From the NCBI RefSeq assembly GCF_000688515.1, contig NZ_JHZK01000018.1, positions 1 to 64,000 of the forward strand: a stretch of DNA of 64,000 bases. The letters run 5' to 3'. Both the position numbers and the translations under genes were made by a program. This document shows positions 19,585 through 29,468 of the stretch, piece after piece; the first letter of the stretch is position 1; the number at the start of each line of letters is the position of its first letter. Source of the DNA: Afifella pfennigii DSM 17143 (GTDB lineage: Bacteria; Pseudomonadota; Alphaproteobacteria; Rhizobiales; Afifellaceae). The notes beneath the pieces were generated by a model. It was not told the DNA's origin, made no database searches, and worked only from the letters and a program-made list of their open reading frames with translations.

Positions 19585-19965
19585 ATGACCCATCTTCTTC
19601 TGGTGGCTGCGGGCGGGGCCGTCGGCGCGGCCGGGCGGCATCTCGTTTCAGGCAGCGCGCTGAAGCTTCTCGGCCCGGGCTTTCCGCATGGCACGCTCAT
19701 CGTCAATGTCGTCGGCTCCTTCCTGATGGGGCTGCTCGTTGCCTGGCTGGCGCTGCGCGCCACCCATGCCGGGACAAATTTGCGGCTCTTCCTGGCGACC
19801 GGCGTTCTCGGCGGCTTCACCACCTTCTCCGCCTTCTCTCTCGACGTGGTGCTCTTGTGGGAGCGCGGGCAGATCGAGAAGGCGCTGCTTTACGCCGTCA
19901 TCTCGGTCGCTATCTCCGTTACCGCGCTCGTCGCCGGCCTTGCGCTCGGCCGGAACCTGTTCTGA
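19585..19965 (+). CDS. crcB: Fluoride-specific channel CrcB/Fluc
   Basis: 126 residues with four membrane helices. The start at 19585 gives MTHLLLVAAGGAVGAAGRHL, the usual Fluc opening with the conserved GGxxGAxxRH; the frame is open to 19543, but those residues are polar and unlike the family. Other landmarks: PHGTLIVNVVGSFLMG (with the conserved Asn) and ATGVLGGFTTFSAFSLDV (the phenylalanine-box and TTFS). It exports fluoride as a dual-topology dimer. The pseudouridine synthase follows after five bases. Confidence 0.95.
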   Translation: MTHLLLVAAGGAVGAAGRHLVSGSALKLLGPGFPHGTLIVNVVGSFLMGLLVAWLALRATHAGTNLRLFLATGVLGGFTTFSAFSLDVVLLWERGQIEKALLYAVISVAISVTALVAGLALGRNLF

Positions 19966-19970
19966 TCCCC

Positions 19971-20957
19971 ATGGCGAACGTTGCCACACGCAAGGTCGAT
20001 GCCGACGAGGCCGGGATGCGCGTCGACCGCTGGTTCAAGCTGCATTATCCGGGCCTCGGCTTCGGGCATCTGCAGAAGCTTCTGCGCTCCGGGCAAGTGC
20101 GCGTCGACGGGGCGCGGGTGAAGACCAATACGCGCCTTGCAGCCGGCCAGGAGGTGCGCGTACCGCCGCTCTCGGCGGGCGATGCGCGCCCGCAGACGGT
20201 GGCGACCATCCGCGACAAGCGCGATGCGGACGTGCTCTCCGACGCGCTCCTTTACGAGGACGATCAGGTCTATGTCTTCAACAAGCCGGCGGGTCTGGCC
20301 GTGCAGGGCGGCTCCGGCGTTTCGCGCCATGTCGACGGCATGTTGGAGGCCTTCCGAGACCGCAAGGGGCGCAAGCCGCGTCTCGTCCATCGGCTCGACC
20401 GCGACACGGCCGGCGTCCTCGTCGTCGCCAAGACGCGCAGCGCCGCCGCCTTTCTCGGCAAGGCCTTCAAGGACCGCGACAGCCGCAAGACCTATTGGGC
20501 GCTGGTGAAGGGCGTGCCGAAGCCGGCGCGCGGCAAGATCTCCACCTTCCTGGCAAGGGGCGAGGGCGATGAGGCGGAGAGGATGCGCGTCGCCCGGCAC
20601 GGCGAGAAGGGCGCCGACCATGCGCTGACGCATTACGCGCTCGCCGATCAGGCCGGCAGTCGGCTCGCCTGGCTGGTGATGCGCCCGGTCACCGGTAGAA
20701 CGCATCAGCTCAGAGCCCATGCCGCCCATATCGGCCATCCGATCGTCGGCGATGCCAAATATTTCGACGTTCAGAACTGGGAGCTCCCCGGCGGCATCCA
20801 GAACCGGCTGCATCTTCTGGCGCGCCGTATCGTGCTGCCGCATCCTTCGGGCGGGCGGATCGACGTCACGGCGCCGCTGCCGCCGCATATGGCGCAGAGC
20901 TGGGCGGTCCTTGGCTTTGAGGAGGCAAGCGGGGAGGTGGCCGCGGAAGCCGTCTGA
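19971..20957 (+). CDS. RluA-family pseudouridine synthase (RluC-like)
   Basis: 328 residues from the ATG at 19971. The N-terminal S4 RNA-binding domain (about 12-75) has GMRVDRWFKLHYPGLGFGHL. The catalytic domain has the family signature HRLDRDTAGVLVVAKT around residue 140, with the nucleophilic aspartate. GRTHQLRAHAAHIGHPIVGD is the second conserved block. It converts uridines in 23S rRNA to pseudouridine. The S4 domain and the crcB neighbourhood favour RluC, but RluD cannot be excluded. Confidence 0.9.
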   Translation: MANVATRKVDADEAGMRVDRWFKLHYPGLGFGHLQKLLRSGQVRVDGARVKTNTRLAAGQEVRVPPLSAGDARPQTVATIRDKRDADVLSDALLYEDDQVYVFNKPAGLAVQGGSGVSRHVDGMLEAFRDRKGRKPRLVHRLDRDTAGVLVVAKTRSAAAFLGKAFKDRDSRKTYWALVKGVPKPARGKISTFLARGEGDEAERMRVARHGEKGADHALTHYALADQAGSRLAWLVMRPVTGRTHQLRAHAAHIGHPIVGDAKYFDVQNWELPGGIQNRLHLLARRIVLPHPSGGRIDVTAPLPPHMAQSWAVLGFEEASGEVAAEAV

Positions 20958-21091
20958 AGCGCCGCGCCAGGGCATCCGCGCCATGTGCTCGCCCTTTTTC
21001 TCCTCGTCCCTGGCGTCTATCTGGTGAACAGGCCGCCGGGACGTCGCCAAGCCGCGCCGCCGGCATAGTCCACACCGCGAAGGAGGGGCGC

Positions 21092-21850
21092 TTGCCCGAG
21101 CATCCGAAGAGCGACGACAATCCGATCCTGAAGGCGCAGCGGCTGAGCGCGCCGGTCTTGCCGAAGAGATTCTATAAACGCGCCGAAGCTGTTGAGACAC
21201 CTTACGGTTTTGAGCTCCGGCTCGACGGGCGCGCGGCTCGCACGCCGGCCAAGCGGCCGCTCGCCGTGCCGCATTCGGGCCTCGGCGAGGAGCTTGCCGG
21301 CGAATGGAACGCGCAAGGCGAGCGGATCGACCCGGCGACGATGCCGCTGACGCGGCTCGCCAATGTCGCCATCGACGGCGTTGCCGACGAGATGGAGGCG
21401 GTGCGCGGCGAAATCGCCGCCTATGCCGGAACTGACCTTGTCTTCTACCGCGCCGGGGAGCCGGAGGAGCTGGTGGAGCGCCAGCGCCGGGCCTGGGATC
21501 CGGTGCTCGATTGGGCGCGGGAGCGTTTCGATACACCCTTCGTCCTGGTGGAAGGGGTGATGCCGGTCGAGCAGCCGCAAGAGACGCGCGCGGCCGTTTC
21601 CGGCGCGCTGGCAGCCTATGGCGAGCCGTTCGGCCTTGCCGCCCTGCATACGGCGACGACGCTGACCGGCTCGGCCCTGATCGGCCTGGCGCTGGCGGAA
21701 GGCGCGCTTTCACCCGATGCCGCCTGGGCGGCGGCGCATGTCGATGAGGATTTCAACATCTCGCAATGGGGCGAGGATTTCGAGGCACGCCAGCGGCGCG
21801 AGGCCCGGCAGAAGGAATTCAACGCCGCCTGCCTGGTGCTGCGCGGCTGA
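21092..21850 (+). CDS. ATP12-family F1-ATPase assembly chaperone (TTG start)
   Basis: 252 residues. The TTG at 21092 lies behind GAAGGAGGGGCG; no ATG gives the conserved N-terminal region KRFYKRAEAVETPYGFELRL. The signature LTRLANVAIDGV and the C-terminal block around WAAAHVDEDFNISQWGEDFE match the ATP12 family. In mitochondria ATP12 binds the F1 alpha subunit; the same role is inferred for alphaproteobacteria. In many relatives it follows an RluA-type synthase, as here. Confidence 0.88.
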   Translation: MPEHPKSDDNPILKAQRLSAPVLPKRFYKRAEAVETPYGFELRLDGRAARTPAKRPLAVPHSGLGEELAGEWNAQGERIDPATMPLTRLANVAIDGVADEMEAVRGEIAAYAGTDLVFYRAGEPEELVERQRRAWDPVLDWARERFDTPFVLVEGVMPVEQPQETRAAVSGALAAYGEPFGLAALHTATTLTGSALIGLALAEGALSPDAAWAAAHVDEDFNISQWGEDFEARQRREARQKEFNAACLVLRG

Positions 21851-21931
21851 GATCTGCGCCGGTTTGGCGTTTCAAACTTTTCCGTGGGCATGCTAGGCAA
21901 GCCCGATTTTTCTCAAAGACGGGGCCCTTGC

Positions 21932-23461
<1,530 letters not shown>

Positions 23462-23464
<3 letters not shown>

Positions 23465-23593
23465 CCAAGCTTGGCGCGTCGGTTGATGCTGCTTTAGCGG
23501 GCGCTGGCGCGTCCGGGTTTACGCTATAGGCGGACGCTAACGCGTCCGGGTTTGCGCTACAGGCGGACGCTAGCGCGTCCGCGGGGGCTTCTC
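23462..23593 (+). repeat. Tandem array of 33-bp palindromic units
   Basis: Three clear units start at 23495, 23528 and 23561 with a strict 33-base period; a degenerate fourth begins at 23462, on the pccB stop codon. Each clear unit holds a hairpin. The best is GCGGACGCTAGCGCGTCCGC at 23563-23582 (8-bp stem, 4-base loop). The units are joined by GGGTTTRCGCTAY. The last hairpin contains the stop codon of the convergent transporter gene. It lies between two convergent genes, so it may serve as a two-way terminator or mRNA stabiliser. Confidence 0.8.
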
Positions 23594-24523
23594 GGAGACG
23601 CGCGCCAGGCGCTGCTCGCGCCAATAGATGAAAAGGCCGGAGCCGACGACGATGGCGATGCCGAGCCATTTCGGCGCGTCGGGCAGATCGCCGAAGATGA
23701 CGAAGCCGAGGAAAACGGCCGAGACCACCTCGATATAGGTGAAGGGGGCGAGCACGGAGGCCGGCGCCAGACGGAAGGCCTTGACGATGAGGACATGGCC
23801 GAGCGTGCCGACAATGCCCACGGCGGCAATCAGCGCCCAGGCCGTGCCGTTCTGCGGCCAGGTGAAGGTCAGCTCCTTGGCGCCGACAGCGTCGCCGATC
23901 ACCATGGCGGCCGACAGCACCAGCGTGCCGCCGAGCCCGGCATGGAACTGCATGGCGAGCGAGGTGGAGCCGCGCGAGACGCGCCGGGTCAGGATGACGT
24001 AGAGAGCCGTCAGGAAGGCGGCGAGCGTGGGCAGAAGCGCGGCCAGGCCGAAGACGGCGTAGCTCGGGCGGATGATGATGAGCGCTCCGGCAAAGCCGAC
24101 CAGCACGGCCACGACGCGCCGCCAGCCGATCGTCTCCTTCAGCAGCAGCGAGGACAGCAGCGTGACGACCATCGGCTGGATGAGAAAAATGGCGGTGGCG
24201 TCGGCAAGCGGCAGGAAACGCAGAGAGGAGAAGAAGGCGAGGGCGCCGAGGCCGAGGCAGGCGCCGCGCACCAGATTGAGAAAGATATGCTGCGTGCGCA
24301 GCGCAATAAGCCCGTCGATCGCCAATAGCAGCGGCAGCGTCAGCGACATCTGCAGGAGGAAGCGGGCGAGGGCGACCTCGCCGGCCGACATGCCGTGCTC
24401 GGTGACAAGCAGCTTCACGAAGGCGTCGAGCAACGGAATGAAAGCGGAGCCGGCGGCGACGACGGCGATGCCGCGCACGGTCTCCGCCTGGGTGTTCTCA
24501 AGGCTGGTGGTGAGGCTGGTCAT
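23570..24523 (-). CDS. EamA/DMT-family transporter, copy 1
   Basis: 317 residues, ten hydrophobic segments, two EamA halves. The ATG at 24523 has AAGGA six bases ahead; an in-frame GTG at 24538 is less likely. Typical pieces are LVRGACLGLGALAFFSSLRF in the first half and PFTYIEVVSAVFLGFVIFGD in the second. The substrate cannot be read from the sequence; the family exports or imports amino acids, nucleotide-derived metabolites and other small molecules. A close paralogue of identical length and orientation lies at 37672-38625. Its stop codon falls inside the palindromic array. Confidence 0.9.
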   Translation of the reverse strand: MTSLTTSLENTQAETVRGIAVVAAGSAFIPLLDAFVKLLVTEHGMSAGEVALARFLLQMSLTLPLLLAIDGLIALRTQHIFLNLVRGACLGLGALAFFSSLRFLPLADATAIFLIQPMVVTLLSSLLLKETIGWRRVVAVLVGFAGALIIIRPSYAVFGLAALLPTLAAFLTALYVILTRRVSRGSTSLAMQFHAGLGGTLVLSAAMVIGDAVGAKELTFTWPQNGTAWALIAAVGIVGTLGHVLIVKAFRLAPASVLAPFTYIEVVSAVFLGFVIFGDLPDAPKWLGIAIVVGSGLFIYWREQRLARVSEKPPRTR

Positions 24524-24655
24524 GGCCGTCCTTGGCACAAAGGATCGACCGCGGCCAGCCGTATCGCGGCATGGCTGTCGCGCCTGGAATAGCCGTGCCT
24601 TGCGTGACTTAGAAGGAACCCCGAGGGCGCGGACCGCCGGGTCTCTATGCGGGAG

Positions 24656-26182
24656 CTACAGAGGCCACAGGCGGCCCAGCTTGAGGGCGCGGCGGCGCCA
24701 CAGCGCGCGCAGCGCGGGAAACATGAGCAGAAGCAACAGGGCGAGCGAGCAGGCGAGGAAGGCGGCACTGATCGGTCGCTCGACGAAGGTCCACATATCG
24801 CCCCTGGAGAAAAGCAGCGCACGGCGGAAATGCTGCTCCAGCATCGGGCCGAGGATGAAGCCCATGAGAAGCGGTGCCGGCGGATAGCGATACATGCTCA
24901 TGAGATAGCCGACGATGCCGAAGACGATCACCGTCATGACGTCGAAAGTGTTGTTGTTGACGCTGTAAACGCCGACGCAGATGAAGAAGATGATCGCGGG
25001 AAAGAGGATCTTCTGCGGGATCGTCAGGATACGCACCCAGACGCCGATCAGCGGAATATTGAGGACCAAGAGCATCAGATTGCCGATCCAGAAGCTGACG
25101 ACCAGGCCCCAGAAGAGATCGGCGTTGTTGGTGAAGAATTCCGGGCGCGGCGTGATGCCGTGGATCATCATGGCGCCGAGAAGGACGGCCATGGCCGCAT
25201 CGCCGGGAATGCCGAGGGCAAGCGTGGGGATGAAGGCGGCCTGGGTGGAGGCGTTGTTGGCCGCTTCAGGCGCGGAGATGCCCTCGATGGCGCCGTTGCC
25301 GAAGCGGCTCGGATCACGCGCCACGCGCTTTTCCACCGCATAGGCGAGGAAGGCGGCCAGCGTCGGCCCGGCGCCCGGCAGGATGCCGATGAAGGAGCCG
25401 ATGCCGGCGCCTCGCAGCGTCGGCTTCCAGCATTCGGAAAGGTCCTTGCGCGTCGGCATCAGCTCGCGCAGGCGCACTTTCTGTAAATTCTTGGCTTTGC
25501 GTTCCGGGCGGCCGGCATTCTTCAGGATCTCCGCGACGCCGAAGAGCCCCATCGCCATGGCCACCAGGTTGAGACCGTCCTGCAGCTCCAGGATGCCGAA
25601 GGTGTAGCGGATCTGGCCGGAGGTCGGGTCCATGCCCACCATGGCGAGGAGAAGCCCGGCGGTGACGGAGGCGAGGCCCTTCAGCGGCGAGCCCAGCGAC
25701 ATGGTGGCCGCCGCGATCAGGCCGAGAAGCATGATGGAGAAATACTCCGCGGAGGAGAAGTTAAGCGCCATCTTGCCGAGCGCAGGGGCGAAGCTCATCA
25801 ACAGGACGATGGCGAAGCAGCCGCCGAAGAAGGAGGTGATGGTGGTGATGAACAGCGCCACGCCGGCGCGGCCCTGCTTGGCCATCGGATAGCCGTCGAT
25901 GGCGGTCACGGCGGTGGTGGAGGTACCGGGCAGGTTGAGCAGGATGGAGGCGGTGGAGCCGCCATATTGCGCGCCGTAAAAGATGCCGGCGAGCATGATG
26001 AGACCGCTGATTGGCTCCAGGTGATAGGTGACCGGCAACGTCATGGCGACGGCCGCCATCGGGCCGATGCCGGGAAGCACGCCGATGAACATGCCGATGG
26101 TCACGCCGATGAGGCAGAAGAGCAGCGTCTCGGGGGTGACCGCCGTCTCGATACCGAGAGCAAGGCCGGAGAGAAGATCCAT
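24656..26182 (-). CDS. tctA: Tripartite tricarboxylate transporter, large permease TctA
   Basis: 508 residues, about twelve membrane helices. The family motif GVLPGIGPMAAVAMTLPVTY is near residue 35 and its second copy IGILPGAGPTLAAFLAYAVE near residue 260. YGGSTASILLNLPGTSTTAV is also diagnostic. With TctB and the periplasmic TctC it takes up carboxylates using the ion gradient. It starts six bases after the tctB stop, in the operon SDR-tctB-tctA, and the matching tctC is about 2 kb away on the other strand. Confidence 0.95.
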   Translation of the reverse strand: MDLLSGLALGIETAVTPETLLFCLIGVTIGMFIGVLPGIGPMAAVAMTLPVTYHLEPISGLIMLAGIFYGAQYGGSTASILLNLPGTSTTAVTAIDGYPMAKQGRAGVALFITTITSFFGGCFAIVLLMSFAPALGKMALNFSSAEYFSIMLLGLIAAATMSLGSPLKGLASVTAGLLLAMVGMDPTSGQIRYTFGILELQDGLNLVAMAMGLFGVAEILKNAGRPERKAKNLQKVRLRELMPTRKDLSECWKPTLRGAGIGSFIGILPGAGPTLAAFLAYAVEKRVARDPSRFGNGAIEGISAPEAANNASTQAAFIPTLALGIPGDAAMAVLLGAMMIHGITPRPEFFTNNADLFWGLVVSFWIGNLMLLVLNIPLIGVWVRILTIPQKILFPAIIFFICVGVYSVNNNTFDVMTVIVFGIVGYLMSMYRYPPAPLLMGFILGPMLEQHFRRALLFSRGDMWTFVERPISAAFLACSLALLLLLMFPALRALWRRRALKLGRLWPL

Positions 26183-26188
26183 GGCCGA

Positions 26189-26632
26189 CTAGCCTCCGAA
26201 CGCGGCGAGCGGGATGTTGAGCCCGCGCAGGAAGATGAGATAGCCGCCAAGGCAGAGCCCGGCGGCGAGGAAGGCCGTCGAGCGGACGGTGCTTTTGCGC
26301 TCCACCGCGGCGCAGGCGATAACGAGGACGACGGTGGCTGCCACGAAACCGGCGCGTTCCACCAGCATCGCCCAGAGGAAGATGCCGCTCATGATGAAGA
26401 GAAAGGCGCGCGGGGAGAAACTCGCTTCCTCACGCGGCAGGGCGCGGCACTGCCAGGCGATGGCGAGGCTGATCAAGATGAGGATGACGCCAAGGGCCAC
26501 GGGCACAAAGCCGGGCCCCATGCGGGTGATCGTGCCGAGAGGATAATCGCGGGCCATCCAAATCGCGATGGCGCCGACAAGGGCGAAGGAGAGGGCCGCG
26601 ACGACCTCCGGCCAATTGGTCTGACGTCTCAT
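26189..26632 (-). CDS. tctB: Tripartite tricarboxylate transporter, small subunit TctB
   Basis: 147 residues with four hydrophobic segments, starting MRRQTNWPEVVAALSFALVG. The start at 26632 is fixed by GGAGG seven bases ahead and by its ATGA overlap with the stop of the upstream SDR gene. The conserved GTITRMGPGFVPVALGVILI is typical of TctB (PF07331). TctB sequences vary strongly, so the call leans also on its place before tctA. Confidence 0.92.
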   Translation of the reverse strand: MRRQTNWPEVVAALSFALVGAIAIWMARDYPLGTITRMGPGFVPVALGVILILISLAIAWQCRALPREEASFSPRAFLFIMSGIFLWAMLVERAGFVAATVVLVIACAAVERKSTVRSTAFLAAGLCLGGYLIFLRGLNIPLAAFGG

Positions 26633-27393
26633 TGCTGGGCCTCCATCGGCTCGCATGCGGCCCCCGCCGGTTGTGATCCGTCATAACCTGCCAGAGAGGC
26701 GCCGCCGCATTGGACGATGGTCTGACCGGTAATGGCGCCGGCCTCGGCGCCGAGGAGGAAGGCGACGGTGGCGGCGACCTCTTCGGGCGCGATCAGGCGG
26801 CCGAAGGGCAGGGGCCGCACGGCGGCCCCGGCGCGTCGTGGGTCGCGAAGCTGCGCCGTGTCGGTCGCGGCCGGCGCGACGACGTTGACGGTGATGCCGC
26901 GCGCCAGGAGGTCGAGGGCGAGCGAGCGCGCCAGGCCATTAAGCGCGGCCTTGGAGGCGGCATAAAGGCTACGGCCAGCGCGGCCTCCGGCGGCGCGGCT
27001 GGAGAGAAAAACGATGCGCCCGCGCCCCTGCGGCATGCGCGGAGCAAGGGCGGCCGCGAGCCTCGCCGCTGCGCCGACATGCAAGGCCCAGAGCCCCGCA
27101 CCGGCATTCTTCCAGGTGGCGGCGTCCACGTCGGCGCGCATGATGCCGGCGCAATGGACGAAGCCGGTGTAAGCCTTGCCGCCGAGGCTGTGCGTCAGCG
27201 CCGCGAGCTCTTCAGGATCGGCAAGGTCGGCCTTTAAATGGGCATAGCCGGTCGCTGCCGGCAGAGCGCTTGCCTGGCGGTCGATGCCGTCTACCTGCCA
27301 GCCGGCATGGAGCAGGAGCTCGGCGATAGCGTGCCCGATCCCCGAGGAAGCGCCGGTGACGAGGGCGGAGCAGGAAGCGGCGGGGGCACTCAT
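26629..27393 (-). CDS. Short-chain dehydrogenase/reductase
   Basis: 254 residues from the ATG at 27393 (MSAPAASCSALVTGASSGIG). The open frame reaches 27471, but the added residues are low-complexity. The Rossmann motif TGASSGIG is at the N-terminus, and catalytic Ser, Tyr and Lys lie in FLSSRAAGGRAGRSLYAASK, with NVVAPAATDT after. It is an NAD(P)-dependent oxidoreductase; the substrate is unknown. It is the first gene of the operon with tctB and tctA (four-base overlap), which suggests that it acts on a compound brought in by the transporter. Confidence 0.9.
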   Translation of the reverse strand: MSAPAASCSALVTGASSGIGHAIAELLLHAGWQVDGIDRQASALPAATGYAHLKADLADPEELAALTHSLGGKAYTGFVHCAGIMRADVDAATWKNAGAGLWALHVGAAARLAAALAPRMPQGRGRIVFLSSRAAGGRAGRSLYAASKAALNGLARSLALDLLARGITVNVVAPAATDTAQLRDPRRAGAAVRPLPFGRLIAPEEVAATVAFLLGAEAGAITGQTIVQCGGASLAGYDGSQPAGAACEPMEAQQ

Positions 27394-27639
27394 TGGAGCA
27401 CCTGCGGTGGCGGCAGCACCTGCGGTCGCGTGGCTGGAAGAGGCATCGTATGGCCGGCCCGGCGCCGGCATGACAGCGCGAGCGTGCCGGCGCGGCCATG
27501 CACCATGGATCGCCAGTCTAGGCTGGTGGCTGGCCGGCGTTGTTCAGTCCTCGTTGTGGGAACGGAACGTTGAGGCGCCACGGATGCTGGTCTCAGATGT
27601 CTCGCCATCGGCCCGATATAGGCGACTTCGCCCCCTAAC

Positions 27640-27647
27640 TGTCAACA
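27640..27647. promoter_or_regulatory. Candidate GntR-type operator TGTCAACA
   Basis: TGTCAACA fits the half-symmetric pattern TGTYRACA seen again at 27835, 31119 and 31203. FCD-type GntR regulators often bind short palindromes of this kind. Its reverse complement includes TTGACA, so a plain promoter -35 box is an alternative reading. Confidence 0.4.
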
Positions 27648-27834
27648 TTATCGTTCAATCGGCACACGTCACACCCTGCCAGAGGCCCACCTGCCGGCTT
27701 TCCCCGAAGACATTCTTCGCAATACAACAACCGCTTAGGATATCGGGTGGCGACAGGATAAAAGGCCGGCCTTGTGCAATATCCTTCGGAGGCTTTTGGC
27801 GGCGGCTTGACGTCGTTGTGATTTTTGGCAAGAC

Positions 27835-27842
27835 TGTTGACA
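27835..27842. promoter_or_regulatory. Candidate GntR-type operator TGTTGACA
   Basis: This is the reverse complement of the site at 27640, 195 bases away, on the tctC side of the divergent region. No good -10 box follows at 17 bases, which slightly favours an operator over a simple promoter. Confidence 0.4.
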
Positions 27843-28053
27843 CTTCTTGCGACGTTAGGCGTGGAAATGCTGCGCCGGCCAGCCGGGCGAGACAGATGGA
27901 TTGCCGACGTTTCTGGAGAAGATCCCGACAGGGATGGGCGGAGATGGCAGCGTGCGGGCTTGCGCGCGCTGAAAGCAAGGCGGACCGCGCCGCCGGGTTA
28001 TGGCCATCGCTGCGGCCGGGGCTCGCCATGCTTTGCGGCCAGGGTGAAGCGGC

Positions 28054-28230
28054 ATGAGCGATGACTTCGATACCTGCGATACCTGCGTCGACATCCTCGT
28101 GATCGGGGCGGGCGGCTGCGGCCTCGTCGCCGCGCTTGCCGCAAGTGAAGCGGGTGCGGTTCGGACGCGGCGCTCGGCCGCCAGCGAGGGAGCATCGACA
28201 CGGCAGGAACGACGAGAAGCCGTGATCTAG
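28054..28230 (+). pseudogene. Remnant of an FAD-dependent oxidoreductase N-terminus
   Basis: 58 codons beginning MSDDFDTCDTCVDILVIGAG. Residues 12-35 form an FAD-binding Rossmann strand-turn-helix (VDILVIGAGGCGLVAALAAS) like that of flavoprotein subunits of the fumarate reductase/succinate dehydrogenase family, whose members have more than 400 residues. The similarity stops after ASEAGA. In another frame the next bases read GSIDTAGTTRSRD, which faintly resembles the GSIPAAGTR segment of such enzymes, so deletion and frameshift are likely. It sits 24 bases before tctC. A short real peptide cannot be excluded. Confidence 0.6.
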
Positions 28231-28254
28231 CGCGAAACAGACAGGGAGAATGGT

Positions 28255-29211
28255 ATGAAGAGAACAATCACAAGCGTGCTCACGGGAGCGGCGTTGGCAC
28301 TGGGCGTATCGGCGGCTGCGGCGCAGGATTTCCCGTCGCGCCCGATCACCATCATCGTTCCTTATTCGCCGGGATCGACCGATACGCTGGCGCGGACCCT
28401 CTCTGAGGGCCTGTCCAACGAACTCGGCCAGCCCGTCGTGGTGGAGACGCGGCCGGGCGCCGGCGGCACGGTGGGCGCGGCCTCGGTCGCCAGCGCCGAT
28501 CCGGACGGCTACACGCTGTTGATGGCGGTCAGCTCCGTGCAGACGGTGGCGCCGCATCAGCGCGACCTGCCCTACGGCTTCGACGATCTGACGCCGGTGG
28601 CGCGGGTCGCGGTCGGGCCGAACGTGATGGCGGCGCGCAAGGAGGCGCCGTTTACGACGATGGAAGAGATGGTCGCCTACGCCAAGGAAAACCCGGGCGA
28701 GGTGAGCTTCGGCAGCGCCGGCACCGGCGGGGCGACGCATATCGCCGGCGAGGCTATCGCGCGCGCGGCGGGCATCGAGCTCTTCCACATCCCCTTCGGC
28801 GGCGTGACGCCGGCAATTGCCGCGACCGTGGCGGGCGATGTCGATCTCGTTCTCGGCTTCGCTTCGGCGATCCTGCCGCAGGGCGAGGCCGGGGCGCTGG
28901 TGCCGCTGGCGCAGCTCAGCGAGGAGCGCACCTCGCTGGCGCCCGATCTGCCGACCTTGAAGGAGGCCGGCGTCGACCTCGCCCTGCCGCCCAATATCGG
29001 TCTGTGGGCGCCGGCCGGCACGCCGGACGAGGTGGTGAACAAGCTCTCCGACGCGGTCAAGGTCGCCGCCGAGGGCGAGCGCTTCACCGAATTCGGCAAG
29101 TCGACGCTGACGGAGATCGACTATGCCGATGCCGGGGAGTTCACCGAGGTGCTGACGGAAGAGGACGCCTTCTTCGCCGAGCTCTTGCCGAGCATCGACC
29201 TCGGCAAGTAG
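28255..29211 (+). CDS. tctC: Tripartite tricarboxylate transporter substrate-binding protein TctC
   Basis: 318 residues with a Sec signal peptide (MKRTITSVLTGAALALGVSA, cut near AAA-QD). The family features are FPSRPITIIVPYSPGSTDTL, ENPGEVSFGSAGTGGATHIA and FGGVTPAIAATVAGDVDLVL. It binds a carboxylate in the periplasm and delivers it to TctAB. GGGAG lies seven bases before the ATG. It is transcribed divergently from SDR-tctBA and is followed by a strong hairpin terminator, so it is probably monocistronic. Confidence 0.93.
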   Translation: MKRTITSVLTGAALALGVSAAAAQDFPSRPITIIVPYSPGSTDTLARTLSEGLSNELGQPVVVETRPGAGGTVGAASVASADPDGYTLLMAVSSVQTVAPHQRDLPYGFDDLTPVARVAVGPNVMAARKEAPFTTMEEMVAYAKENPGEVSFGSAGTGGATHIAGEAIARAAGIELFHIPFGGVTPAIAATVAGDVDLVLGFASAILPQGEAGALVPLAQLSEERTSLAPDLPTLKEAGVDLALPPNIGLWAPAGTPDEVVNKLSDAVKVAAEGERFTEFGKSTLTEIDYADAGEFTEVLTEEDAFFAELLPSIDLGK

Positions 29212-29238
29212 CGTCTCGCAGAAAGACGGGGCATCCCG

Positions 29239-29275
29239 AAGGGCCGCTGCCGCAAGGTGGCGGTCCTTTTTCTTT
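29239..29275 (+). terminator. Intrinsic terminator after tctC
   Basis: A 13-bp stem with GU pairs runs from AAGGGCCGCTGCC (29239-29251) over a GCAA tetraloop to GGTGGCGGTCCTT (29256-29268), continued by TTTTCTTT. The GNRA loop and T-run make it convincing. Confidence 0.85.
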
Positions 29276-29405
29276 GCCGCTCCGCGGGGCTGCCTCTAAG
29301 CGCCTCGGCCGAACGCGGGCCAGGCGGCGGGGAACCGAAAGGCGGACGTGCCGTGAAAGCACGCGGCGGGCCCCTCAGAAGACCGGGCGCCTCGCATGCA
29401 TGCGA

Positions 29406-29436
29406 AAGGGGCGAGCCGACCTGCGGCTCGCCCCTT
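29406..29436 (-). terminator. Long hairpin, probable terminator of the minus-strand lyase gene
   Basis: A perfect 13-bp stem, AAGGGGCGAGCCG (29406-29418) and CGGCTCGCCCCTT (29424-29436), with a 5-base loop. It lies 33 bases beyond the stop of the minus-strand gene at 29469, where it would end that transcript with a short TTT. A second small palindrome GCATGCATGC is next to it. The region 29212-29468 holds nothing else that I can recognise. Confidence 0.65.
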
Positions 29437-29468
29437 GATGTCGTCGCGGCGTGGCCGGCGCGCGCGGC

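Larger units (their letters stand above)
27394..28053. other. 660-base divergent intergenic region of the Tct island
   Basis: I see no convincing gene here; open frames in this stretch lack family features. It separates the minus-strand SDR-tctBA operon from the plus-strand oxidoreductase remnant and tctC, so it should hold both promoters. Two TGTYRACA sites lie at 27640 and 27835. On the minus strand, site 27640 contains TTGACA with CCTATA 17 bases later, a possible promoter for SDR-tctBA. The G+C content of the middle part is lower than that of the genes. Confidence 0.6.
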
